From M55B111 sp964614065 (GTDB taxonomy: Bacteria > Bipolaricaulota > Bipolaricaulia > M55B111): DNA of 16,062 nt. How positions within the stretch are numbered: the stretch's first letter is position 1; each line of letters begins with the position of its first letter. The notes under the pieces were generated by a model that made no database searches, was not told the DNA's origin, and worked only from the letters and a program-made list of their open reading frames with translations. The DNA is taken from contig CAZTJJ010000029.1 of assembly GCA_964614065.1 (NCBI GenBank), positions 1-16,062 of the forward strand, written 5' to 3'. Positions 1 to 6,861 of this stretch are shown piece by piece. Both the position numbers and the translations under genes were made by a program.

Positions 1-830
1 GCGGCATCCAGCAAAGGACCTACCGGTATCACACCAATTATCTCGCTTTCCACAATAGGGACACCATACCTGTCTGTTTCCGATTTAATCAGCTGGAATG
101 CTTGCTGAAGTGAGGTTCGTGTGTAATCAGTCATATTCATGGAAACCTGTACAAGGCCCTGCTCATCCAACTTCACTCCCATGGCCTTGCAGTACCTCAA
201 ACCACCGTTGGAATGCCGAACCTGGCGAGCAATAGCATTAGCAATTGAGAGGTCCTCAGTGCCTAAATTCACGTTAAAGGCAATCAAAGGTTTTCTCGCA
301 CCAACTGCGGTCACTCCAGCTGTGGGATGAACTTTGGTCGGCCCATAGTCAGGCTTCCATTGGGATTTGGAGATTTTTTGGGGGAAAGCTTCGAATTCGC
401 CTCGCCGTATATCCGCAAGATTCTTTCTCTCCGGACTAGTCGCTGCCTCCTCGTAGAGATAAACAGGGACCTCAAACTGACTGCCGACTTCCTCGGCCAC
501 TTCGCTGGCAAGTTCAACTGCTACATCCATGGAGGCGTTTCTTACTGGAACAAATGGGATAACGTCCACCGCTCCCATACGTGGATGTTCGCCGGAATGT
601 TTGTTCATATCTATCCTCTCGACGGCAATTTTTACCGACTCGAGAACTGCATGCATCAGTCCCTCCGAAGACCCAACAGCGGTCACAACAAGACGGTCAT
701 GGTCTTTATCAGCTGAGTAATCCATCAACTTGACCCCGGATTGATCGCCAAAACAGGAAGCAATTAGATCGATTGTTTCTTCATCGTCGCCGACGCTATA
801 GTTGGGTATGGTTTCCAGCAACTGTTTCAT
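1..830 (-). CDS. ftcD: Glutamate formimidoyltransferase, partial (C-terminus beyond left edge)
   Basis: Transfers the formimino group from N-formimino-L-glutamate to tetrahydrofolate, the last step of the histidine pathway that runs through FIGLU and folate, in the cytoplasm. I translated this frame by hand: it is open from an ATG at 830 to the window edge, giving 276 residues with no stop. It opens MKQLLETIPNYSVGDDEE, matching the family start (V/I-PNFSEG). EHPRMGAVDVIPFVPVR spans residues 81-97, with the catalytic His at 82, the same number as in the pig enzyme from memory. VPVYLYEEAA (121-130), AFNVNLGT (184-191) and QVSMNMTDYTRTS (228-240) are further family blocks. A GGTGAT ribosome site lies just upstream. 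Stand-alone versions have about 300 residues, so either only a short tail is missing or a cyclodeaminase domain follows. It is the fourth Hut-side gene in line after AOR, hutH and hutU, 296 bases after hutU. Confidence 0.95.
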   Translation of the reverse strand, partial: MKQLLETIPNYSVGDDEETIDLIASCFGDQSGVKLMDYSADKDHDRLVVTAVGSSEGLMHAVLESVKIAVERIDMNKHSGEHPRMGAVDVIPFVPVRNASMDVAVELASEVAEEVGSQFEVPVYLYEEAATSPERKNLADIRRGEFEAFPQKISKSQWKPDYGPTKVHPTAGVTAVGARKPLIAFNVNLGTEDLSIANAIARQVRHSNGGLRYCKAMGVKLDEQGLVQVSMNMTDYTRTSLQQAFQLIKSETDRYGVPIVESEIIGVIPVGPLLDA

Positions 831-945
831 TATTATCACCACTTTAACATTTGAATTCTGACTAGCTTAGCCTAAACTTAGATTTCACCTTTAATTTATA
901 GATCTTAACCCTCGATGTTGCACCCATTCACGCCCGGGCACGGTG

Positions 946-985
946 ACCCAGGCTGCACAAGGTTTCAAAATGCAGGACCTGGGCT
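946..985 (-). other. Imperfect stem-loop in the ftcD leader
   Basis: On the minus strand AGCCCAGG pairs with CCTGGGT (outer stem, 7 bp including one G-U). A 2-base bulge follows, then CTGCAT pairs with GTGCAG (inner stem, 6 bp including one G-U) around a loop of about 11 bases. It sits about 115 bases upstream of the ftcD start. No T run follows, so it does not look like an intrinsic terminator; it may be a leader RNA fold. The function is unknown and the folding energy was not calculated. Confidence 0.45.
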
Positions 986-1019
986 ACCCCGAAACAAAAA
1001 TATCTTCAATACTGAACTG

Positions 1020-1041
1020 AAAAAGCGAGTAACTCCTTGCT
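1020..1041 (-). terminator. Weak bulged hairpin with T5 tail after hutU
   Basis: On the minus strand AGC, a 3-base bulge, GAG, a TTA loop, then CTC and GCT form a short 6-bp bulged stem, followed directly by TTTTT. The tail fits an intrinsic terminator, but the stem is short and interrupted, so this is only a candidate 3' end for the hutU transcript, about 85 to 105 bases past its stop. Confidence 0.25.
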
Positions 1042-1081
1042 ATATGACAATCTGATCTCCCGGTACGATCATCAACCTCCC

Positions 1082-1103
1082 GCATGAGCGTGGGAGCTCA
1101 TGC
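1082..1103 (-). other. Perfect 8-bp inverted repeat after hutU
   Basis: GCATGAGC and GCTCATGC pair perfectly around the loop TCCCAC (minus strand), starting 23 bases past the hutU stop. No T run follows. Instead GGGAGG comes next, and its GGGAG is complementary to CTCCC in the last stem base plus the loop. A mutually exclusive second hairpin or a pseudoknot that hides GGGAGG is therefore possible. It could be an mRNA 3'-end stabiliser or a switch-like element; a protein-binding site is also possible. Confidence 0.5.
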
Positions 1104-1126
1104 TGCTAAGTTAAACTCAACTTTGT

Positions 1127-3154
1127 TTAATCAGTACTATCCCCAACCACTTCCTCGATCAAATCATCCTCTGCTTGGTAAGGCAATGTAACATGGCCTA
1201 AAGCTCCTTTTCGTTTATTCCAATCTATCATGGTCTCGACTGCATGGCTGTTTCTTGCCCAAGATCTACGAGCCACTCCTCCATGAACGTCCCAGTCCAT
1301 TGCTGAGTTGATTACGTCGTCGACTCTCCTACTTCCGTCTAGAACTAAGCCAAAACCTCCGTTGAAACACTTTCCTATTCCCACTCCCCCTCCGTTGCTT
1401 TCAACGGCCATGGTCATTCCTCTTGCCACGTTCCCGGCAAAGTCGTGTATCGACATTTCCGCCATTATATTACTTCCGTCTTTGATATTGGAGGTCTCCC
1501 TGTACGGTGAATCTGTGCCACCGGGATCGTGATGATCTCTGCCAAGCATCACCGGACCAATCTCACCTTCCCTGACCAGTTCGTTGAACTTGAGTGCCAT
1601 CTCTATCCTTCCCGGTCCGTCGGTATAAAGTATTCTTGCCTGGGATCCAACTACAAGATTATTGTCTTCGGCATCCTTTATCCAATGGTAGTTGTCGTAG
1701 TCCTGGGAGCGCCTATCGGGGTCTATCGCTTCCTGGGCGGCTTTATCGGTGCGCCGCAAATCTTCTTTCTTGCCGGACAAACATACCCACCGATACGGAC
1801 CATATCCGTAATCAAAAAATTCCGGTCCCATGATGTCTTCAACGTAGGAGGGAAAGATGAATCCCCCACTGGGATCGTTCGGGTTCTTAGCAATTTCAGT
1901 AACGCCAGCATCGTATACCGCTTTCATAAAGCTATTACCGTAATCGAAGAAATAAGAACCGCGATCGACCAGTTCTTTGATCAGCTGAAAATGTTTCTTT
2001 AACGAGCTATCTACTTCAGCTCGAAATTTTTCTGGATCTTCACTTAACAACTCCCGGCTCTCTTCAAATGTATAACCTACCGGATGATAACCACCGGAGT
2101 AGGCAGCGTGGCATGAGGTCTGATCTGAGAGAAGGTCCACATCGATATCGTGGTTCACTATGTAGTCAAGCAAGTCCACTATATTCCCGTAGTAAGCTAT
2201 TGACTTCGACTTTCCTTCCTCAAGGTATCGCGGCACCAGATCAAAAATCTCATCCAGGTCTTCGTAAACCTCGGTAAGCCAGCCCTGCTCCCGTCGCGTC
2301 TCTATCCTAGATTTATCGACCTCGGCTATTACACCAACACCCCCCGCGATCTCGATGGACTTAGCCTGAGCACCACTCATCCCTCCCAGACCGGAGGTAA
2401 CGTAAAGCTGACCGCTAAGGTCCTCTTTTTTATCGTTTCCAAGGAACTTTCTTCCGGCGTAAAGGAGTGTGCTATAGGTTCCATGAACAATTCCCTGCGG
2501 TCCGATATACATCCAACCACCGGCAGTCATCTGACCGTAATTCGCTACCCCTAAGGCGGCAGCTTTGTCGAAATGTTCTTGATCGTCAAATTCACCAACC
2601 ATCAGGGCGTTACTGGAAATCACCCTCGGTGCCGCCGGTTTAGACGGAAACAAACCAAGGGGATGTCCTGATTGAACGACCAGAGTTTGGTCTCTCGTCA
2701 TTTCCTGAAGGTATTTCTTAATCAACCTGTACTGCATCCAGTTCTGACATACCTGCCCCGACTCACCATAGGTCACCAACTCATAAGGATAGAGAGCAAC
2801 GTCGAAGTCGAGGTTGTTGTCTATCATCAACTGAATGGCTTTTCCTTCGAGTGTATTCCCTTCGTATTGGTCGATAGGCTTTGCCTTTATCTCCCCTTCA
2901 GGCCGATAACGATATGCATAGATCCTGCCCCTGTTAACTAGTTCATCCAGAAACTCAGGGGCGAGTTTTTCATGTAGCGTTGGTGGAACGTACCTCAAAG
3001 CGTTCTTGAGAGCGAGTTTCATTTCGTCTTTAGAAAGATTATGTTCTCTTTTCGGTGCCCTTCTTATTCCTTCCTTAAACTGGGTTTCTTCTGGCAACTT
3101 TTCAGAAAGCTTAATTCTCATCGCTTCTGAAACATCTAAGTTAATTGGGTTCAT
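1127..3154 (-). CDS. hutU: Urocanate hydratase, long form
   Basis: Adds water to urocanate to give 4-imidazolone-5-propionate using tightly bound NAD+ as an electrophile; second step of histidine breakdown, cytoplasmic. At 675 residues it belongs to the long branch that includes animal UROC1 (about 676), not the roughly 555-residue Pseudomonas type. Visible blocks: SGHPLGLFPSKPAAPR (162-177), QMTAGGWMYIGPQGIVHGT (208-226), the glycine-rich NAD site GLGGMSGAQ (255-263), SDQTSCHAAYSGGY (343-356), YFFDYGNSF (401-409), DIMGPEFFDYGYGPYRWVC (440-458) and GRDHHDPGGTDSPYRETSN (538-556). Where short urocanases carry the FQGLPxRICW cysteine motif, this protein reads SQARILYTD (504-512); the long branch, as I recall, also lacks that cysteine. 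The ATG is preceded by AGGAGGTG at 3160-3167, among the strongest ribosome sites here. It lies 195 bases after hutH and feeds HutI, which is not in the window. Confidence 0.95.
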   Translation of the reverse strand: MNPINLDVSEAMRIKLSEKLPEETQFKEGIRRAPKREHNLSKDEMKLALKNALRYVPPTLHEKLAPEFLDELVNRGRIYAYRYRPEGEIKAKPIDQYEGNTLEGKAIQLMIDNNLDFDVALYPYELVTYGESGQVCQNWMQYRLIKKYLQEMTRDQTLVVQSGHPLGLFPSKPAAPRVISSNALMVGEFDDQEHFDKAAALGVANYGQMTAGGWMYIGPQGIVHGTYSTLLYAGRKFLGNDKKEDLSGQLYVTSGLGGMSGAQAKSIEIAGGVGVIAEVDKSRIETRREQGWLTEVYEDLDEIFDLVPRYLEEGKSKSIAYYGNIVDLLDYIVNHDIDVDLLSDQTSCHAAYSGGYHPVGYTFEESRELLSEDPEKFRAEVDSSLKKHFQLIKELVDRGSYFFDYGNSFMKAVYDAGVTEIAKNPNDPSGGFIFPSYVEDIMGPEFFDYGYGPYRWVCLSGKKEDLRRTDKAAQEAIDPDRRSQDYDNYHWIKDAEDNNLVVGSQARILYTDGPGRIEMALKFNELVREGEIGPVMLGRDHHDPGGTDSPYRETSNIKDGSNIMAEMSIHDFAGNVARGMTMAVESNGGGVGIGKCFNGGFGLVLDGSRRVDDVINSAMDWDVHGGVARRSWARNSHAVETMIDWNKRKGALGHVTLPYQAEDDLIEEVVGDSTD

Positions 3155-3349
3155 AACTTCACCTCCTACTTTAGGCTACTCAACTAGTGCTCAACATTCG
3201 AGAAATTACAACCTACCCTAGAGAATTTATCTGCGACCGCGACAACTCCAGACTGCTTTCTGGAGCGTAACTAACGGCCCCGAATCACGGATCCTTTTTC
3301 GACCAAAATTTCAATCCAACCACGATCCAGGCGGAATCGTACAAACCAC
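3155..3349 (-). other. hutH-hutU spacer with stem-loop at 3246-3265
   Basis: This 195-base gap has a perfect 7-bp inverted repeat, CTCCAGA and TCTGGAG around a 6-base loop (3246-3265), about 85 bases past the hutH stop. No T run follows, so a terminator is unlikely. Near hutU there is a copy of TTTAGGCT on the plus strand (3170-3177) and the strong hutU ribosome site. No convincing -35/-10 pair was found. The geometry (7-8 bp stem, 6-base loop, no T tail) resembles the stem-loop after hutU. Confidence 0.4.
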
Positions 3350-4864
3350 TCATTCAAGATCGTACTTCTCGGAGAATTCTTGTAAAAAAGTTTCGTCTTT
3401 TAACAGCCCCGATCCTTTTTCTATTAAGGAGGCAGTCTCTCTGTCCATCTCTATGGGTGGAATCTCATTCCTCACAAATTCGTAGAAATCCTCAAGAGGT
3501 CCAGGGAGATCAAAGTTTTTGTACTCCTGTGCCTGACAGGCACTTATCATCTCTATAGCCAAAATATTTGTCACGTTTTCTACCACTTGTTCCAGGTTTT
3601 CTGCCGAGTGCATGCCCATGGACACGTGATCCTCTTGATCTCCCGAGACAGGAATCGAATCGACGGAAGAGGGAAACGAAAGCGACTTGTTATCCGAGAC
3701 CAAAGCAGCGCTCGTATACTGAGTCAGCATAAGCCCTGAATTTGTCCCGGGATCTTTCGCCAAAAATGCGGGAAGATCACCGTTCAAATCCGGGTGCAGA
3801 AGACGATTTACTCTTCTTTCAGATATTGTTCCCAGCTCGGATAGAGCGATTTTTAGATAGTCCGCAGCTAGAGCAACCGGCTCACCGTGAAAATTTCCCC
3901 CTGATATGACCGCATCGGGTTCTTCAAATATAAGGGGGTTATCCGTAACCGAGTTGATCTCTGTTCTAACCACTTTAGTTACATGTTGCAACGATTCCCT
4001 TATACTCCCATGTACCTGAGGTATACACCTAATAGAATATGGATCCTGCACGTTGATTGGTTCGTAACTAGAAGGATGATAATCAGTGAGGGTGCGAAGG
4101 TTTTTTGCAACCCGTTTGTGCCCTCGGTAAGGCCTCAAATCATAAATCCTCGAGTCGTACTGAGCAAAGTTACCCCCAACCATGTAAGTTGTCATAGCTC
4201 CAACCAAGTCAGCACATTTTACGAGCCTCTTCACCTTATCGAGACTAATTGCCACTAAAGCAGTCATAGCTTGAGTCCCGTTAATAAGAGCCAACCCCTC
4301 CTTTTCTTTCAACTCCAGTTTCTCTATTCCAGCCCTTTCCAACGCCTCCTCAGACGCTAGCAATTCTCCTTTGAAGTATGCCTGTCCTTCTCCCAGAAGA
4401 ACAGATGCAACATGCGCTAGTGGTACCAAGTCGCCGCTCGCCCCTAATGAGCCTATACTGGGTACATAAGGGGTAACGTTACTGTTCAGTAACTCGATCA
4501 GCCTCTCAATAACCGAAAGCCTAACACCCGAGTATCCTCTGGCTAGCGAGTTAGCCCTCAATGCCATAATAGCCCGCACTGCCTGAACTCCTAAAGGAGC
4601 ACCCACTCCGGCAGAGTGGCTTCGCACCAAATTCACCTGTAATTGACGGCGACTCGCCTTGGGAATCTCTTCACTAACCAGATCGCCGAAACCCGTGGTA
4701 ACACCATATATAGGAGTATCAGTCACCGAGATAAGATCTTCCAGCGTTGATCTGTTCTGTTTAACTCTGGACCGAACCTTATCTGTCAACCCTACTTCAG
4801 TATCCTTTCTAGCAATTGAAATTACATCCTCTATCGATAAATTGCCGTCCAAATTTATAGGCAT
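3350..4864 (-). CDS. hutH: Histidine ammonia-lyase (MIO enzyme)
   Basis: Removes ammonia from L-histidine to give trans-urocanate; first committed step of the Hut pathway, normally a cytoplasmic homotetramer. The 504 residues match the family's usual 500-510. The Ala-Ser-Gly that cyclises to the MIO electrophile is at 142-144 within GSLGASGDLVPLAH (138-151). Active-site positions line up with the Pseudomonas enzyme: Tyr53 in YGVTTGFG, Ser82-His83 in RSHSAGVG (the Ser-His pair favours histidine over Tyr or Phe), Asn195 in NGTQ, Gln273-Tyr276-Arg279 in QDPYSIR, Phe325 in GGNFHGEP, and Glu411 in DQEDHVSMG. The IPQVHG stretch (281-286) recalls the Bacillus-type HutH. The ATG at 4864 follows GGTGAT. 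It lies 68 bases after the AOR-family gene and 195 before hutU. An ergothionase-like activity (trimethylamine loss from a histidine betaine) cannot be excluded from motifs alone. Confidence 0.93.
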   Translation of the reverse strand: MPINLDGNLSIEDVISIARKDTEVGLTDKVRSRVKQNRSTLEDLISVTDTPIYGVTTGFGDLVSEEIPKASRRQLQVNLVRSHSAGVGAPLGVQAVRAIMALRANSLARGYSGVRLSVIERLIELLNSNVTPYVPSIGSLGASGDLVPLAHVASVLLGEGQAYFKGELLASEEALERAGIEKLELKEKEGLALINGTQAMTALVAISLDKVKRLVKCADLVGAMTTYMVGGNFAQYDSRIYDLRPYRGHKRVAKNLRTLTDYHPSSYEPINVQDPYSIRCIPQVHGSIRESLQHVTKVVRTEINSVTDNPLIFEEPDAVISGGNFHGEPVALAADYLKIALSELGTISERRVNRLLHPDLNGDLPAFLAKDPGTNSGLMLTQYTSAALVSDNKSLSFPSSVDSIPVSGDQEDHVSMGMHSAENLEQVVENVTNILAIEMISACQAQEYKNFDLPGPLEDFYEFVRNEIPPIEMDRETASLIEKGSGLLKDETFLQEFSEKYDLE

Positions 4865-4932
4865 AGATTAATCACCAAATCCTCGTGCCTTACAGACGAA
4901 TTCTGGTCCAGCGATGAAGAATAGTTCTCCGA

Positions 4933-6792
4933 TCATGTACAAACTAATTTCAACAAATCCAAATTCCTCAGTCGCTCTTTCTTAGGTACCCCTTTACTAT
5001 TCCAACCCATCAACAAATAGTACTCTTTTAACATTCCTTTAAGCTCAACTACCGACCCCTCGGCAGGACCGTACGGAATCTTCTCCGTGGTGAATTTCTT
5101 CGGTAAACTATCGTCCTCTACAGTTAACCCCATTCTGAGATTAAACCACCTTTCAGCCGTGATAATTCTTTCACCAATTGACAGTAGCTTTTCCGGATCA
5201 AGATCTGTTCCCAGAACCTCGGATGCCAAACCGGCAGTTAACGAAAGCTCGTAATCTTCTACCATGGAAAGCAGTGGAACTTTACATATACCAAGGGAAT
5301 CCAGTATCGCACTCACAATCGCCGAACGTTTCACTACCTCCGGTTTTCCTTCTTCAACTAACCGATTGGCTGCTTTCTCCGTTCCGAAAGTATTCTTAGC
5401 CCTTTCCGGGTTGAAGCTATACTCAGGCCTTGCATAGATACTTGTAAAATCTCCGCCCCTGTTCCCCACAGCATAACCCAAAGCCGACGCTTTGAAACCT
5501 CGAGGATCCATAGCAGTCATAGCCAAACCTTTTACGTGATAGGCATATTTCTCCGCACCCCCTCCAATTTGTTTTCCGGCGCGTTCGAGACCCTCACTGA
5601 GGGCTCCCCCCAGCCAGCCCTCCTTCCGAGCAATCATGTCGACGAGTTTCCTCATCGCGTCTACATTCCCCCAGCTCAAATCGAGACCCTGGGTTGTCTC
5701 TTCACCAAGCACTCCCCTATCAGACAAATCCATGGCAAATGCAACCAAACCGCCTACCTCCACGGAATCTAACCCAAGCTCGTTGCACCGGTTATGAAGA
5801 TAAATCGATTGGAGCGCGTCACAATTACCACACTTGGGGCCAAGGGCAACCAGTGGCTCAAAGCAAGGTCGTTCGAATCTTTCTCCCTCGTATGGACCGC
5901 GATCAACCTCCAACTCGGCTTTACAGTGAACCGGGCATCTAAAACAAGTAGAAGACGTTCTGGGGAGATCCTTAAAATTTCTGCCATCAGCACTTTCGAT
6001 ATCTTTGCAGGTCACGTCTCGATAATTTCTAACGGTCCCTGCTCCAAGATCGTCAACCCATTTTACCGCCATAGAATCTCCAAAGTTTGACCACTCTTCG
6101 TAATCAGGGTGATCTTTAACCTGCTGCAGGAATTCAGCTAAGTGTTCCGAGTCTCTCAGTTTATTTCCTACTTGACGATCCCCAGAGGACACCCCTAAAG
6201 CTTTTAAGTTTTTCGATCCCATAATAGCACCCATTCCGGTTCGACCAGCAGCATGTCCGTCCTCAAACATGATACAGGCCATCGTCACCTGATGTTCACC
6301 AGCTGGCCCTATCGCGCCGACACTTGCATCAACATCGGCCTGCTTTCGAATCCCTTCACGAGTTTCGGTAGTCTCCATTCCCCAAAGCGAATCGGCATCC
6401 TTGATCTCGACTTTACCATCCTCAATCCAGATATATACTGGAACCTCCGCGCGTCCTCGAACTATGACTGAGAGAATCCCGTTCTGCCTTAACCTAGCAC
6501 CAAAAAAACCGCCGACATTAGAACTTCCTAGGATGCCTGTAAGTGGAGAAACCGACCCAATATGAAGACGAGAAGAAGAGTAAATATCGCTTCCCGTTAG
6601 TAATCCCGCCGAAAACACAAGGACGTTCTCGGACGACAAAGGTTCAACTTCTTCATCCAAATATTGGAACAGGTAGTATGCATTTAACCCTCGACCGCCC
6701 AGAAACTTTCTAACTACCTCTTCTTCTGGGTGATATTGCGTGACAGCACCAGCACCAAGATCAACCTCCACAATTTTACCAAGGCTGTTCAA
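4933..6792 (-). CDS. Aldehyde:ferredoxin oxidoreductase family protein (W/Mo pterin, 4Fe-4S)
   Basis: Family members oxidise aldehydes to carboxylic acids, or the reverse, with ferredoxin as the electron partner, using a tungsten or molybdenum bis-pterin and one 4Fe-4S cluster; they are typical of anaerobes. The protein has 619 residues, the normal family size. Visible: N-terminal FLGGRGLNAYYLF (30-42); cofactor-binding GGFFGARLR (94-102); GRTGMGAIMGSKNLKALGV (183-201); cluster ligands C283, C286 and C290 in CFRCPVHC plus the distal C503 in LGICKVP; and FEPLVALGPKCGNCD (311-325), holding a Glu where the family's catalytic glutamate is expected. The start is a TTG with AGGAGG 7 bases upstream. 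It lies between a strong hairpin after the binding-protein gene and hutH. The substrate is unknown: it may oxidise aldehydes from amino-acid fermentation, or act on an intermediate of this cluster. No ferredoxin or pterin gene is visible. Confidence 0.9.
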   Translation of the reverse strand: MNSLGKIVEVDLGAGAVTQYHPEEEVVRKFLGGRGLNAYYLFQYLDEEVEPLSSENVLVFSAGLLTGSDIYSSSRLHIGSVSPLTGILGSSNVGGFFGARLRQNGILSVIVRGRAEVPVYIWIEDGKVEIKDADSLWGMETTETREGIRKQADVDASVGAIGPAGEHQVTMACIMFEDGHAAGRTGMGAIMGSKNLKALGVSSGDRQVGNKLRDSEHLAEFLQQVKDHPDYEEWSNFGDSMAVKWVDDLGAGTVRNYRDVTCKDIESADGRNFKDLPRTSSTCFRCPVHCKAELEVDRGPYEGERFERPCFEPLVALGPKCGNCDALQSIYLHNRCNELGLDSVEVGGLVAFAMDLSDRGVLGEETTQGLDLSWGNVDAMRKLVDMIARKEGWLGGALSEGLERAGKQIGGGAEKYAYHVKGLAMTAMDPRGFKASALGYAVGNRGGDFTSIYARPEYSFNPERAKNTFGTEKAANRLVEEGKPEVVKRSAIVSAILDSLGICKVPLLSMVEDYELSLTAGLASEVLGTDLDPEKLLSIGERIITAERWFNLRMGLTVEDDSLPKKFTTEKIPYGPAEGSVVELKGMLKEYYLLMGWNSKGVPKKERLRNLDLLKLVCT

Positions 6793-6805
6793 ACAGATTC
6801 CTCCT
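6790..6805 (-). promoter_or_regulatory. Ribosome site fixing the TTG start of the AOR gene
   Basis: AGGAGG (6805-6800) lies 7 bases before TTG (6792-6790). The following frame gives the family N-terminus MNSLGKIVEVDLG, so the TTG is the likely start rather than a later ATG. Confidence 0.7.
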
Positions 6806-6816
6806 AAAGTGAAATA

Positions 6817-6848
6817 AGAGGGGGACGAAAGTTATCTCGCCCCCCTCT
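6817..6848 (-). terminator. Strong 12-bp hairpin between binding protein and AOR genes
   Basis: AGAGGGGGGCGA and TCGTCCCCCTCT pair over 12 positions (one G-U on the minus strand) around an 8-base loop, 13 bases past the binding-protein stop. The trailing sequence TATTTCACTTT is only moderately T-rich. It may be an intrinsic terminator or attenuator, or a 3' hairpin that protects the binding-protein mRNA, as often seen after solute-binding-protein genes. It suggests that AOR-hutH-hutU are expressed at a different level from the transporter. Confidence 0.6.
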
Positions 6849-6861
6849 ACGACTTCCTGAA

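Larger units (their letters stand above)
831..1126 (-). other. hutU-ftcD spacer: long, structured leader
   Basis: This is the longest gap in the window (296 bases). Read on the minus strand it holds, in order, a perfect 8-bp stem-loop, a GGGAGG Shine-Dalgarno-like site with a 10-codon reading frame (1072-1040), a weak bulged hairpin followed by five T, a longer imperfect hairpin (946-985), the 8-base palindrome GCCCGGGC (932-939), and an A/T-rich stretch with TATAAAT (about 895-901) that could be a -10 element. No good -35 partner was found. The layout suggests that hutU transcription may end here and ftcD may restart or be controlled by RNA structure, but no known riboswitch class was recognised. 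Confidence 0.5.

Noticed and set aside
504..512. Loss of a catalytic cysteine in HutU (protein residues 504-512) as evidence of a pseudogene
   Set aside because: All other urocanase blocks are intact, the ribosome site is strong, and the long UROC1-like branch is recalled to share the RILY reading.
311..517. 68-codon minus-strand frame that could suggest a broken ftcD
   Set aside because: It is an alternative frame inside ftcD. The true ftcD frame reads without interruption from 830 to the left edge, so there is no frameshift.
327..716. 129-codon plus-strand frame near the left edge
   Set aside because: It lies antisense to ftcD, with no recognisable protein features.
1529..2002. 157-codon open frame on the plus strand
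   Set aside because: It is antisense to hutU, has no ribosome site or family resemblance, and is explained by the strong coding constraint of the real gene on the other strand.
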